From assembly GCA_949292795.1 (NCBI GenBank), contig CASFBR010000046.1, positions 1 to 41,204 on the forward strand: a DNA stretch of 41,204 nucleotides, given 5' to 3'. Below, in pieces: positions 23,748 through 31,523 of this stretch. The notes beneath the pieces are model-generated. The model did not search any database, was not told the DNA's origin, and saw nothing but the letters and a program-made list of their open reading frames with translations. Position numbers and translations under genes: made by a program. How positions within the stretch are numbered: position 1 is the first letter of the stretch; each line of letters starts with the position of its first letter. This stretch comes from an uncultured Eubacteriales bacterium (GTDB lineage Bacteria > Bacillota > Clostridia > Lachnospirales > Lachnospiraceae).

Positions 23748-24326
23748 CTATACATAAATGCCGTGCAGAAACTGATGAACCACAGAAAATGCCTGCTCGT
23801 CACTGATGGGTTCTCTGCGGCCGTGATCACGGCTGAACCAGTAAAGCAGATAATGATTCAAAAAACCGATAAATGTGATCGCGTACTGCTCCTGGCGTCC
23901 GTTCATATTGCCAATGACATCTCCTGCCTGTTCAAATAAATGTGTAAACAGCCCGTGCTGATGTCTGCGGATTCCTTCGCTGGCCTTATAGGAGTCGCTC
24001 TCCTCTCCGGAATACATCATGCTCATTACAAGCTTATAAAATTCTTTATTTTCTGTCACAAGCCGGAAGTAAATCTTTGCCGTTCGGTATAGTGTCACCG
24101 GCAAGTCGCCTTCATAGACTGCCGCCTGCTCCAGTTCCCTGGAAAAATCCGAATAGTAATGGCTGATCAGGCTTTCCAAAAGCCCGTATTTACTGCCAAA
24201 ATAGTGATACAACGTCGGTTTTGTGATCTGTGCGGCATCCGCAATCTCCTGTACGCCCACCGCGTCATAGCCCTTTGCATAAAATAAATGAAGGGCCGCT
24301 TTTAATATATTTTGACGATTATCCAT
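23748..24326 (-). CDS. TetR-family regulator of the glucan operon
   Basis: 192 aa from the ATG at 24326, AAGGAGG 5 nt upstream; the longer frame to 24395 would run through the promoter. The HTH is classical: QNILKAALHLFYAKGYDAVGVQEIADAAQ (outline, 5-33), then ITKPTLYHYFGSKYGLLESLI. The C-terminal ligand domain is helical (YYSDFSRELEQAA, YGEDLPVTLYRTAKIYFRLV and on). It is first in the operon with the GH13 enzyme (76 bp gap) and glgB. A perfect 18-bp palindrome inside its own promoter is the likely operator, implying autorepression and co-repression of both enzymes. Ligand unknown. Confidence 0.92.
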   Translation of the reverse strand: MDNRQNILKAALHLFYAKGYDAVGVQEIADAAQITKPTLYHYFGSKYGLLESLISHYYSDFSRELEQAAVYEGDLPVTLYRTAKIYFRLVTENKEFYKLVMSMMYSGEESDSYKASEGIRRHQHGLFTHLFEQAGDVIGNMNGRQEQYAITFIGFLNHYLLYWFSRDHGRREPISDEQAFSVVHQFLHGIYV

Positions 24327-24344
24327 AAGCGCCTCCTTACACAT

Positions 24345-24373
24345 AGTATACCAACCGGTATACACTCTGTCAA
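24345..24373 (-). promoter_or_regulatory. Promoter with embedded TetR operator
   Basis: TTGACA (24373-24368), 17-bp spacer, TATACT (24350-24345) on the minus strand. The palindrome GTATACC-AACC-GGTATAC (24346-24363) covers nearly all of the -10 and spacer, so repressor binding would block polymerase directly. Confidence 0.82.
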
Positions 24374-24416
24374 GGAATTTCTCATGGTGCTTCAAACGCC
24401 TGTCACATCACTCATC

Positions 24417-27098
24417 CTAAAGAAAACGCTCAATGATCCTTACAAGCTCGTCTATATCCAGAGGCTTCGCTGCATGGGCATTCATGCCGTATTCCTGACA
24501 GCGGTTAATGTCCTCCGCAAAGGCATCTGCCGTCATGGCAATGATCGGAATTTCCTTTCCGTCCGGGCGTTCCTGAAGATTTCGGATCGTCTGTGTGGCC
24601 TCGTAGCCATCCATAACCGGCATACGAATATCCATCAGGATCACCTGATAATAGCCCGGTTCCTTTTCCAAAAACTGATCGACACACTGGCGTCCGTTTT
24701 CCGCCCAGTCCAGCTCAAACCCTTTTTCCGACAAAAGCTCGCTGGCGATCTCCCAGTTCAGTTCATTGTCCTCAGCCAGCAAAATACGAACGCCTTTAAA
24801 GCTTTTTGGCGTTTCTGCTGCCTTCACATTTTTATGCTCCGGATATATGTATGGCTCCAGGCCGTAATAAAGTGTCGATTTAAACAATGGTTTTGAGATA
24901 AATCCGCTGACGCCTGCCGCCCTGGCCTCCGCTTCAAAATCAGACCAGTCATATGCAGAAATCAGAAGGATCGGGATATGATCTCCAACACGTTCACGGA
25001 ATGCTTTTGCTGTCTCGATACCGCTCATTCCGGGCATCTTCCAGTCCAGAAGTACGATGTCATAGCCCCGCCCCTCTTTGTCGCGGGCCCGCGCCATTTC
25101 CACTGCGGTTTCTCCATCCCGGGCAGACTCGGCACAGATGCCAAGCTCCTCCAGAGAATGTACGACATCCTGGCAGAGCAGCTCGTCATCATCGACCACA
25201 AGCATCTTCCAGCCCGGCAGCTCCATCCGCACCTCCTCTGTCTCTGCCTTTTTCAGATCGAGGACTACATGAAACTCTGTTCCCTGATCCGGTTCACTTA
25301 AAACATCGATCGTCCCGTTCATTTTATCGACAATATATTTCGTGATTGCCATTCCAAGCCCGCTGCCTTCAGTCTTTTGCACACGTTTTGTATCCTCCCG
25401 GGCAAAGGATTCAAAAATTTTCTTTTGGAAAGCTTTCGTCATACCGATCCCGTTATCCTTTACCCAAAAATGTGTGCGCACCCGAGTATCATCCTGAGGC
25501 AGAGCTTCCTGGGCCACCGTCACACTGATCGTTCCCCCTTCAGGTGTAAACTTGACCGCATTGGATAAAAGATTGATCAATATCTGATTCAGGCGCACGC
25601 CGTCACAAAGCACCTGCTCTGCCAGAACATTGCGTATGGAAATATTAAAGGTCTGTCCCTTCGCCTTTACCTGGGGCTGAACGATGCTTACAAGACTTTC
25701 CATCGTTTCTCTTAAGCTGACAAGCTCTGTGTTCAGGTTCAGCTTGCCGCTCTCAATTTTAGACATATCCAGCACGTCGTTAATCAGTCCCAGAAGGTGC
25801 CTGCTGGATAACGTGATCTTATGCAGACAGTTTCTGACCTGCTCAGGCTTATCGATATTGGCGGCAGCAATGGCTGTCATACCCACAATGGCATTCATCG
25901 GTGTCCGTATATCATGGCTCATATTGGATAAAAACTCGCTTTTCGCAAGATTGGCATGTTCCGCTTCTTTTTGAGCGCGTTCCGCTGCCTTCTGTGCCTG
26001 CTCGGCTTCTCTCTGAGCGTGCTCCGCTTTCCTCTGTGCCTGTTCGGCTTCTCTTTGAGCGTGCTCCGCTGCCTTTTGTGCCTGCTCGGTCGCTTCGATC
26101 TGCCGGCGGGACATGCGCATATACACAAGAAAGATTACAAACGTCACGGCCAGCAAGACCGCACAGCCCGTCAGTGTCACTTCAATACGCTGGCTTCCAA
26201 GGCCGGACACCGCATCATCCACCTCCCCGTGGGGCATTACCGTTACAAGCGTCCATTCGGAATTTTCCATATGTGAGCAATATACATGGCGCCGCTCACC
26301 ATCCACAGAAAATACCATTGTATAGGGCTCCTCGCGGATTACGGCCTCTTTAAGCTCTCCGATCACCTGCTCCCGGTCCTCGTCGCCAAAATCCACATCC
26401 TTTTGCAGCCACTCAAAATAATTTTCCTCTGAAATATCGGAATTGCGCACGATAAAGCTTCCGTCCTTTCGGATGATATGGGAAAATATAAGCCCGCCGT
26501 CACTGCTTAGCGATAATGCTTCATTTAGTTTTTGTATGGGCAGACCGACGGCCAGCGCCGTGCACCGGCTGCCGTCCGGAAGCGGATAGCCCTCAGAATC
26601 CGGATAGCCTACGGAAATCCCGTAAAGTAAAAGTGTCTCTCCGGATGCGGTTTCTCCAATCGCCGCAGTCCGGCGTTTTTCATTCATGGCATCAATATAG
26701 TGATCCTGATCCTCGATCGAGACCGAATCACCGTAGATCAAAAACTCCCTGCCTTCGCTGTTATAAAGTGCCATGTAAATAAAGCCTCTGCTTCGTCCAT
26801 ATTCTTCCATCACAGCAGCCGTATCTTCGTCAATCGTTTCAACCTGCTCCGGCGGTACGACCTCTGTGATCCCCTCCACCTGAAGCAGACGGTTCCCGAT
26901 CAGCGTGCCAAAATGACGCTGAAGCTGATGGTTCATTTCCTCCATATACAGATTAACGACCTGTGTAATCGTCCGTTCGCTCTCTCTGAGCATAAATGTC
27001 GTAATTCCTACAAATACGCCGACACACAGAAGAATCAGGCCGATCAGGCTCCCCCATAAAAAACGGTTTGTTTTTTTCTTCATAGCTTCCATGAACAC
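24417..27098 (-). CDS. Hybrid sensor histidine kinase with two receiver domains
   Basis: 893 aa from a GTG at 27098 (AGGGAG upstream; an ATG two codons later is an alternative). Order: membrane helix 13-35; extracytoplasmic sensor about 40-303, probably dCache-like (FIYMALYNSEGREFL, FIVRNSDIS, WTLVTVMPHGEV); helix 305-327; coiled coil 333-385 built from a 7-residue repeat (AEHAQREAEQAQRK type); HisKA with H395 (NMSHDIRTPMN); HATPase with N box (LLSNAVKF), DNGIGM and EGSGLGMAI; receiver 1 with D685 (VLLDWKMPG) and K736; receiver 2 with D823 (LMDIRMPVMDG). No HPt domain is present, so a separate phosphotransfer protein or none is used. There is no neighbouring output regulator. The signal is unknown. 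Confidence 0.93.
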   Translation of the reverse strand: MFMEAMKKKTNRFLWGSLIGLILLCVGVFVGITTFMLRESERTITQVVNLYMEEMNHQLQRHFGTLIGNRLLQVEGITEVVPPEQVETIDEDTAAVMEEYGRSRGFIYMALYNSEGREFLIYGDSVSIEDQDHYIDAMNEKRRTAAIGETASGETLLLYGISVGYPDSEGYPLPDGSRCTALAVGLPIQKLNEALSLSSDGGLIFSHIIRKDGSFIVRNSDISEENYFEWLQKDVDFGDEDREQVIGELKEAVIREEPYTMVFSVDGERRHVYCSHMENSEWTLVTVMPHGEVDDAVSGLGSQRIEVTLTGCAVLLAVTFVIFLVYMRMSRRQIEATEQAQKAAEHAQREAEQAQRKAEHAQREAEQAQKAAERAQKEAEHANLAKSEFLSNMSHDIRTPMNAIVGMTAIAAANIDKPEQVRNCLHKITLSSRHLLGLINDVLDMSKIESGKLNLNTELVSLRETMESLVSIVQPQVKAKGQTFNISIRNVLAEQVLCDGVRLNQILINLLSNAVKFTPEGGTISVTVAQEALPQDDTRVRTHFWVKDNGIGMTKAFQKKIFESFAREDTKRVQKTEGSGLGMAITKYIVDKMNGTIDVLSEPDQGTEFHVVLDLKKAETEEVRMELPGWKMLVVDDDELLCQDVVHSLEELGICAESARDGETAVEMARARDKEGRGYDIVLLDWKMPGMSGIETAKAFRERVGDHIPILLISAYDWSDFEAEARAAGVSGFISKPLFKSTLYYGLEPYIYPEHKNVKAAETPKSFKGVRILLAEDNELNWEIASELLSEKGFELDWAENGRQCVDQFLEKEPGYYQVILMDIRMPVMDGYEATQTIRNLQERPDGKEIPIIAMTADAFAEDINRCQEYGMNAHAAKPLDIDELVRIIERFL
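25943..26090 (-). repeat. 21-bp in-frame repeats in the kinase signalling helix
   Basis: About six copies of a 21-bp unit encode heptads of the form A-E-x-A-Q-x-x. The array lies exactly between the second membrane helix and HisKA, where helix length and register set the signalling output. Confidence 0.8.
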
Positions 27099-27149
27099 CC
27101 CGCGCTCCCTTCATCTCCGGTTTTGTATTCAGTATATCATGCCTGCCGG

Positions 27150-27199
27150 ATAAATCAAAGAGCTGCCTCACAGAGAATTGATCTCCATGAAGCAGCTCT
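27150..27199 (-). terminator. Terminator after the TPR/AAA-like gene
   Basis: A long imperfect stem with AGAGCTGC / GCAGCTCT at its base (27159-27199), followed on the minus strand by TTTGATTTAT. It separates this gene from the downstream kinase. Confidence 0.7.
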
Positions 27200-27211
27200 A
27201 TATTAACTATA

Positions 27212-30064
27212 TTAAAGAACGCCTTTAAAGTCCTCAGGAAGCAGCTTAAGCATATCTGCTTCTTCATATTTATTATCAAGCACGGTCATGAACAGATTTT
27301 TCATGTTTCTCTTATCCAGATTGGCAATACCGTCATCCACCACGGTCATTACATCCTCGTAGCCAAAAACCTGATCCTTTTGGTTTTTCTTTTTGAAGAA
27401 ATCTCTCAGGACAATGGCAGCCTCCGGGGATAATTCATATCCGCGCTTTTCGATATAGCCCTTGGCCAGCGTTACCAGCTCCATCTCATTATACTTGGAC
27501 ACGTTAATGACATTCAGGAACTTTCCGCGCAGCTCTTTATGCTTCTTCCAGAAAGCCTTCAATTCATCCTGGCGGCTTTCAAATACGATCGCCACATCCT
27601 GATTCTCCTGGTTCACGACATTTTCAATGATCGCCACCGAAGCATCCGACAGCTCGTCGGCACGCTCGATGATCAGGCAGCCTCCGGAAATCTTTCCGAA
27701 AATAATAGAGAAATCCTGACGGTTCAGCTCCGATGCTTTGGCCCGGACAATTTTATTTTTATCACAGATACCATAAGTATTCAGCGCCTTTGCAATGCCG
27801 AGTGCAATCTGGGATTTCATCCCCTTGTCATCACTTAAAACAACGAAGTTAATATCATACGGCGCCAGGACATCATAATCGGTACCGGTTGTCTCAAATT
27901 TCGATAAGGTCATGGCAAGCTGCTGATGTACATTTTTCACATCGGGAACGGTGGCAAAAATACTTTTTACAGTCTGGGTGATCGCCGCATCTTTGTCAGA
28001 TACTGCATCTGTATCTTCCGCATCCGGGCCGCCCGTACTGAAAAGCTCTGCCAGAAACTGCTCGTCCTCTTCTGAAATCTGAACCTGAACCTGCTCGTCA
28101 TCCATATATTCATCTTCGGCGTCCAAATCATCCTCCAGCATTTCCCCTGATGGGAGCCCGCCAAAAACAGCCTGCTCCAAAAGAACCTCATCCTGATCCT
28201 CGGTCATGCTCTCCAGCGCTTCCTCGACCTCAATGCCGTCATCCTCGTCGGAATGTATCTCATTTTCTGAGCCTTCAGAAGCATCTGCTGCCGGGGTATC
28301 TGCGGGCTTCATATCCGGATTCACACTACCCATGTCCGGATTCTGAGCAACTTCGGGCTGTACATAAGCCGGATCGCCAAACATTTCAAAATCATCCTCA
28401 GCAGTTTCCGTCTTTTCTGTCCGGTCTTCCTGTATTTTATCGTAATCCGATGTATCATCAGCCGATCGATCCTGAACATTTTCATCCGCGGCAGCATCAA
28501 TGCTTTCCGAAAAGTCATTGTCACCGGCAGTGTCCCTGATCTCCGAAAAATCATCGCCTGCCGCAGTGTCCTTGACTTCCGAAAAGTCATCGCCTGCCGC
28601 AGCGTCCCTGCTTTCGGCAAACATGGACATCAGCTCATCTGTATATGCACTATCCTGAGAGATGATTTCGTCATCATCGTCCAGTTCTTCCTCGGACATA
28701 TCCGCATCCGGAAGTCCTGCCAGAAGCGCCTCCAGCTCATCCATAGAATCCTGGGCCAGCTCCTGCGCATCCTTCTTTAAAAATTCCGGCATCTGCGGAC
28801 GCTGTGTACGCTTTACCTTATCCAGTCCCGGCGTCTTAAATAAGTCCTTCATCAGCTTTCCGGACTGTTCTTTATCTTCTTCCGCACTGTTCTTTTTCAC
28901 CGGCACCTCAGTGCCTTCTGTCCTGGATGATTCATTGTGATCTGAATCACCATTATCTGAGCCATCATGATCTAATCCGTCATTATCTAATCCATCATGA
29001 TCTGATCCACCACGATCTGATCCGTCATAATCTGATTCATCATGATCTGATCCACCACGATCTGATCCGTCATGATCTGATCCGTCATGATCTGATCCAT
29101 CATTATCCGCGTCCTCATCATCAAGGTTGGCTTCCGTTAAACCTTCGGATGTTGTGCCATCCCCGCTCATAGCGCCGAAAAGCAGCCCTGTATTGGACAT
29201 GGATGAGCTTTCCCGGGCCATCGATGCCCGCTCGCTCTCCATTGCTTTTTGGATCATCTCCGTGTCGATCCCTGTGTCTACACCGGCAGATTCCAGAGCA
29301 TTGTCCGGATCAATAACACGGACATCATCCACATCGGAGAACTCGGTCGATGAAGGCTTTGGATTTCGGCTGTCTGTGCGGGCACGGCGGGTCATGGCAG
29401 CTTCATTTTCATCCTCTGCCGTGCGCGCTTCTCTTTCCGCGCGGAGGTTATTTTCCATCTCCATCTCTACGGTGGTCATCTTCGGCAACGGTTCACCGGT
29501 CAGCTTGCATTTTAAAGCAATGGCTTTATCAACATATTCGCCATGGCCGAACCAGAGCACGATCTCATCACATTCGTGAATACACTTTTTTTCTTCTCCG
29601 GCTGCTTCGTAAAGTGTTGCCAGCTCATACGCCCACTCTTCAATGTATTCATAATCCTTCAGACGCTCCAGCGTGTCGATCAGCACAGACAGACGCTCGC
29701 CTTTGCCTTTATCCAGCCGGTAACGCAAAATATAGCGGTGAAGGTCCCTTGAGGCAACGGAAATAAATTCTTTATAATAATACTCCGCCTCAGCATACTC
29801 ACCCATTTCAATATATAAACTCGTGATCAAATCCAGAATCTTTCGATTTTTGGGAGAACGCTCATACGCCCGCAAGAAAACTTCCTCAGCAACCTCATAC
29901 TGTTTCTCGTGCATGTAGACCTCTCCGATCAGACATAAAATCGGAGGATTTTTTATTCGACTGGCATCAACGCCCTTGACAACAGCCAAGGCTCCGGCAT
30001 AATTATCATTGAGAATAAATGCCTTTACGCGCTTCACCAGATCCGCTTCAGATACCTTTTCCAC
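27212..30064 (-). CDS. TPR protein with acidic repeats and a degenerate AAA-like C-terminus
   Basis: 950 aa from a GTG at 30064, chosen for the AAGGAGA 10 nt upstream; the in-frame ATG at 30151 has no ribosome binding site. Residues 1-200 contain TPR-like helices (AGALAVVKG, LIGEVYMHEKQYEVAEEVFLRAYE-type, YIEMGEYAEAEYYYKEF). Residues about 200-700 are highly acidic and low in complexity, with a DGSDH-type pentapeptide repeat. Residues 740-950 look like an AAA+ module: strand FVVLSDDKGMKSQIALGIAKAL in outline where GxxGxGKT is expected, then a Walker B-like LIIERADEL, sensor-like VAIVFES and a helical lid (YEDVMTVVDDGI). The P-loop is not canonical, so ATPase activity is doubtful. Resemblance is to CbbX/SpoVK-type modules. 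Role unknown; possibly scaffold or assembly factor. Confidence 0.7.
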   Translation of the reverse strand: MEKVSEADLVKRVKAFILNDNYAGALAVVKGVDASRIKNPPILCLIGEVYMHEKQYEVAEEVFLRAYERSPKNRKILDLITSLYIEMGEYAEAEYYYKEFISVASRDLHRYILRYRLDKGKGERLSVLIDTLERLKDYEYIEEWAYELATLYEAAGEEKKCIHECDEIVLWFGHGEYVDKAIALKCKLTGEPLPKMTTVEMEMENNLRAEREARTAEDENEAAMTRRARTDSRNPKPSSTEFSDVDDVRVIDPDNALESAGVDTGIDTEMIQKAMESERASMARESSSMSNTGLLFGAMSGDGTTSEGLTEANLDDEDADNDGSDHDGSDHDGSDRGGSDHDESDYDGSDRGGSDHDGLDNDGLDHDGSDNGDSDHNESSRTEGTEVPVKKNSAEEDKEQSGKLMKDLFKTPGLDKVKRTQRPQMPEFLKKDAQELAQDSMDELEALLAGLPDADMSEEELDDDDEIISQDSAYTDELMSMFAESRDAAAGDDFSEVKDTAAGDDFSEIRDTAGDNDFSESIDAAADENVQDRSADDTSDYDKIQEDRTEKTETAEDDFEMFGDPAYVQPEVAQNPDMGSVNPDMKPADTPAADASEGSENEIHSDEDDGIEVEEALESMTEDQDEVLLEQAVFGGLPSGEMLEDDLDAEDEYMDDEQVQVQISEEDEQFLAELFSTGGPDAEDTDAVSDKDAAITQTVKSIFATVPDVKNVHQQLAMTLSKFETTGTDYDVLAPYDINFVVLSDDKGMKSQIALGIAKALNTYGICDKNKIVRAKASELNRQDFSIIFGKISGGCLIIERADELSDASVAIIENVVNQENQDVAIVFESRQDELKAFWKKHKELRGKFLNVINVSKYNEMELVTLAKGYIEKRGYELSPEAAIVLRDFFKKKNQKDQVFGYEDVMTVVDDGIANLDKRNMKNLFMTVLDNKYEEADMLKLLPEDFKGVL
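28930..29110 (-). repeat. 15-bp in-frame tandem repeat in the acidic linker
   Basis: Roughly twelve units of 15 bp (ATGATCTGATCCGTC type on the plus strand) encode variants of Asp-Gly-Ser-Asp-His. Unit identity is high enough to suggest recent slippage. Confidence 0.85.
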
Positions 30065-30197
30065 GCCTGTACTCTCCTTTTTCTGTGGTTGCAACAGCTT
30101 CTTAAATAAAACCGTCACATGAAAAAATCCATTTCTATATGAGTTTAACATACTTAAAAAACCATTACAACCGCTTCAGGGAATTTTCTTACTAACT

Positions 30198-30256
30198 ATT
30201 CAGCCATGCGGCGATAAGCTGCTTCAGCAGCGCAAACGCGAGATACATGGCTGAAT
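30198..30256. other. Stem-loop in the long leader of the TPR/AAA-like gene
   Basis: 11-bp perfect arms ATTCAGCCATG (30198-30208) and CATGGCTGAAT (30246-30256) enclose 37 nt that contain a second hairpin (GCTGC-TTCA-GCAGC). It lies 134-192 nt upstream of the GTG. No T tract follows on either strand, so it is not an evident terminator. The spacer 30065-30391 otherwise holds the 11-bp repeats below. Confidence 0.5.
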
Positions 30257-30337
30257 TGCTACAACCCCACCCATGCGGCCGTGGAGACAAAAGCTTCCTG
30301 GCTACCGGTAAAATATCTCTATATTCCATACAGAATA

Positions 30338-30381
30338 GTTCCAAGTTGGTTCCAAGTTAATTTCAAGTTAGTTCCAAGTTA
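30338..30381. repeat. 11-bp tandem repeat, four copies
   Basis: GTTCCAAGTTG, GTTCCAAGTTA, ATTTCAAGTTA, GTTCCAAGTTA in direct succession, ending 10 bp from the stop codon of the AlbA_2 gene. Confidence 0.85.
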
Positions 30382-30391
30382 TATTCTTTAA

Positions 30392-31075
30392 TCAATATGA
30401 AAACCACCTTGCTGCGGATGTTTTTCCCTTTGAATATATTAGATTCTTGTTTTTCAATTCTCGTATCAGAACTTTAATTTCATTTCGGGATAAATTGGGC
30501 AAAACCTGCTGTAATTCTTTAAATTGTGTCCCTGAATCTCCGTTACTACGAATATGTTTTAAAAGTAGTTCCATATTTTTCCGAAATACTTTAACAGTAT
30601 TTTCGTCAAGATCACTAAATTTAGCATCAGAACAGATTGTGCTTGAAAAATCCACACCTATTTTTTCATAAATTTTACGGCGCACGTCCTCAGGCATCGG
30701 CATAAGACTATCCCCTTCATACCACCATGCAACCCCATCTGCTTGTATAGGAAGACCCAATGGTCTTGATGCCACGTCAAAAACCAAAACCCGTTTCCCA
30801 TTATATTCATAAATCTGAAAATCTACCATGACTTTGAGCTTATCAATCAATCCCTTCCTTGTACGCTCCGGCTGGTCAAAAGCAGCACTCCCTACGACCT
30901 GGCGAGGCCGTTTATCTGATATTCCAAATACAAGTTTTCCTCCGCCACAATTTGCCAACGCACAGCAAATATGCGCTGCGTCTGAAGAGTCAAATCGATT
31001 TTTTGCTTCCTTAAACTGTACCTGCTCTCCTTCTTTGGCATTTAAAAGTTCATTTATTGCATAATTGTCCTGCAT
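30392..31075 (-). CDS. AlbA_2 (Schlafen-type) putative nucleic-acid binding protein
   Basis: 227 aa with AAGGAG 8 nt before ATG. Residues about 10-125 match the AlbA_2 domain: EGEQVQFKEAKNRFDSSD, then ICCALANCGGGKLVFGISD and RVLVFDVASRPLGLPI. The C-terminal 60 residues form a winged-helix-like segment (GTQFKELQQVLPNLSRNEIKVLIRELKNKNLI in outline). Full-length members of this family often have a longer GHKL-like C-terminus; here it is replaced by the wHTH, as in small accessory-region regulators. The gene is AT-richer than its surroundings, stands alone, and is flanked by long AT-rich gene-free stretches, all consistent with acquisition by transfer. Function could be transcriptional control or defence-related; neither is shown. 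Confidence 0.78.
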   Translation of the reverse strand: MQDNYAINELLNAKEGEQVQFKEAKNRFDSSDAAHICCALANCGGGKLVFGISDKRPRQVVGSAAFDQPERTRKGLIDKLKVMVDFQIYEYNGKRVLVFDVASRPLGLPIQADGVAWWYEGDSLMPMPEDVRRKIYEKIGVDFSSTICSDAKFSDLDENTVKVFRKNMELLLKHIRSNGDSGTQFKELQQVLPNLSRNEIKVLIRELKNKNLIYSKGKTSAARWFSY

Positions 31076-31523
31076 TTAAAGTCTCCTTCCTATAATGCCA
31101 AGCCCTGAATCATCAAATTTTCAGGCTTTTCTTCCTTCGTTTTTCCTGCTCATATACCGAGTGTTTACTAAACTTCCTGACAGGTCTTTCCCCACAAAAA
31201 GAGCTACTGCAAACTGTCTTTTACTATACTCAGGTTAACAGAAGCTTACAACGAAGGTTTCAATGAATACTGACGCCATAAGACAACAGCGCCAAAGAAA
31301 ATATATTTTATTTTCAGAATAGCCTAAAATAAATATCCACGCAATCACAATCCGCCGACATCTTTCGAGTTGGAAAACTGATAAATATTTTGATTATTCT
31401 GACCAATTCAATAAAACAATCACACTAAAAGTTCCTTATAAATTTACAGACTATGATCTTATTTGCAGCGCTGAAGCCCCGGGGTGTCCCTGTTCGGACG
31501 CCCGGCATAGTTGCAATTCGCTT
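31076..31523. other. AT-rich gene-free stretch
   Basis: No credible ORF. A hairpin AAGCCCTGAA / TTCAGGCTT (31100-31128) lies about 25 nt upstream of the AlbA_2 gene start. Near 31478-31504 a GC-rich imperfect stem (CCGGGGTGTCC / GGACGCCCGG) lies downstream of murE but lacks a T tract. The rest shows nothing I can name. Confidence 0.4.

Noticed and set aside
28930-29110. CRISPR-like or intergenic repeat
   Set aside because: 15-bp units are in frame within a long coding sequence and encode an acidic pentapeptide.
31263-31322. Possible transposase remnant (19-codon frame starting MNTDAIRQQ)
   Set aside because: Too short to assign, with no inverted repeats or neighbouring fragments to support an insertion sequence.
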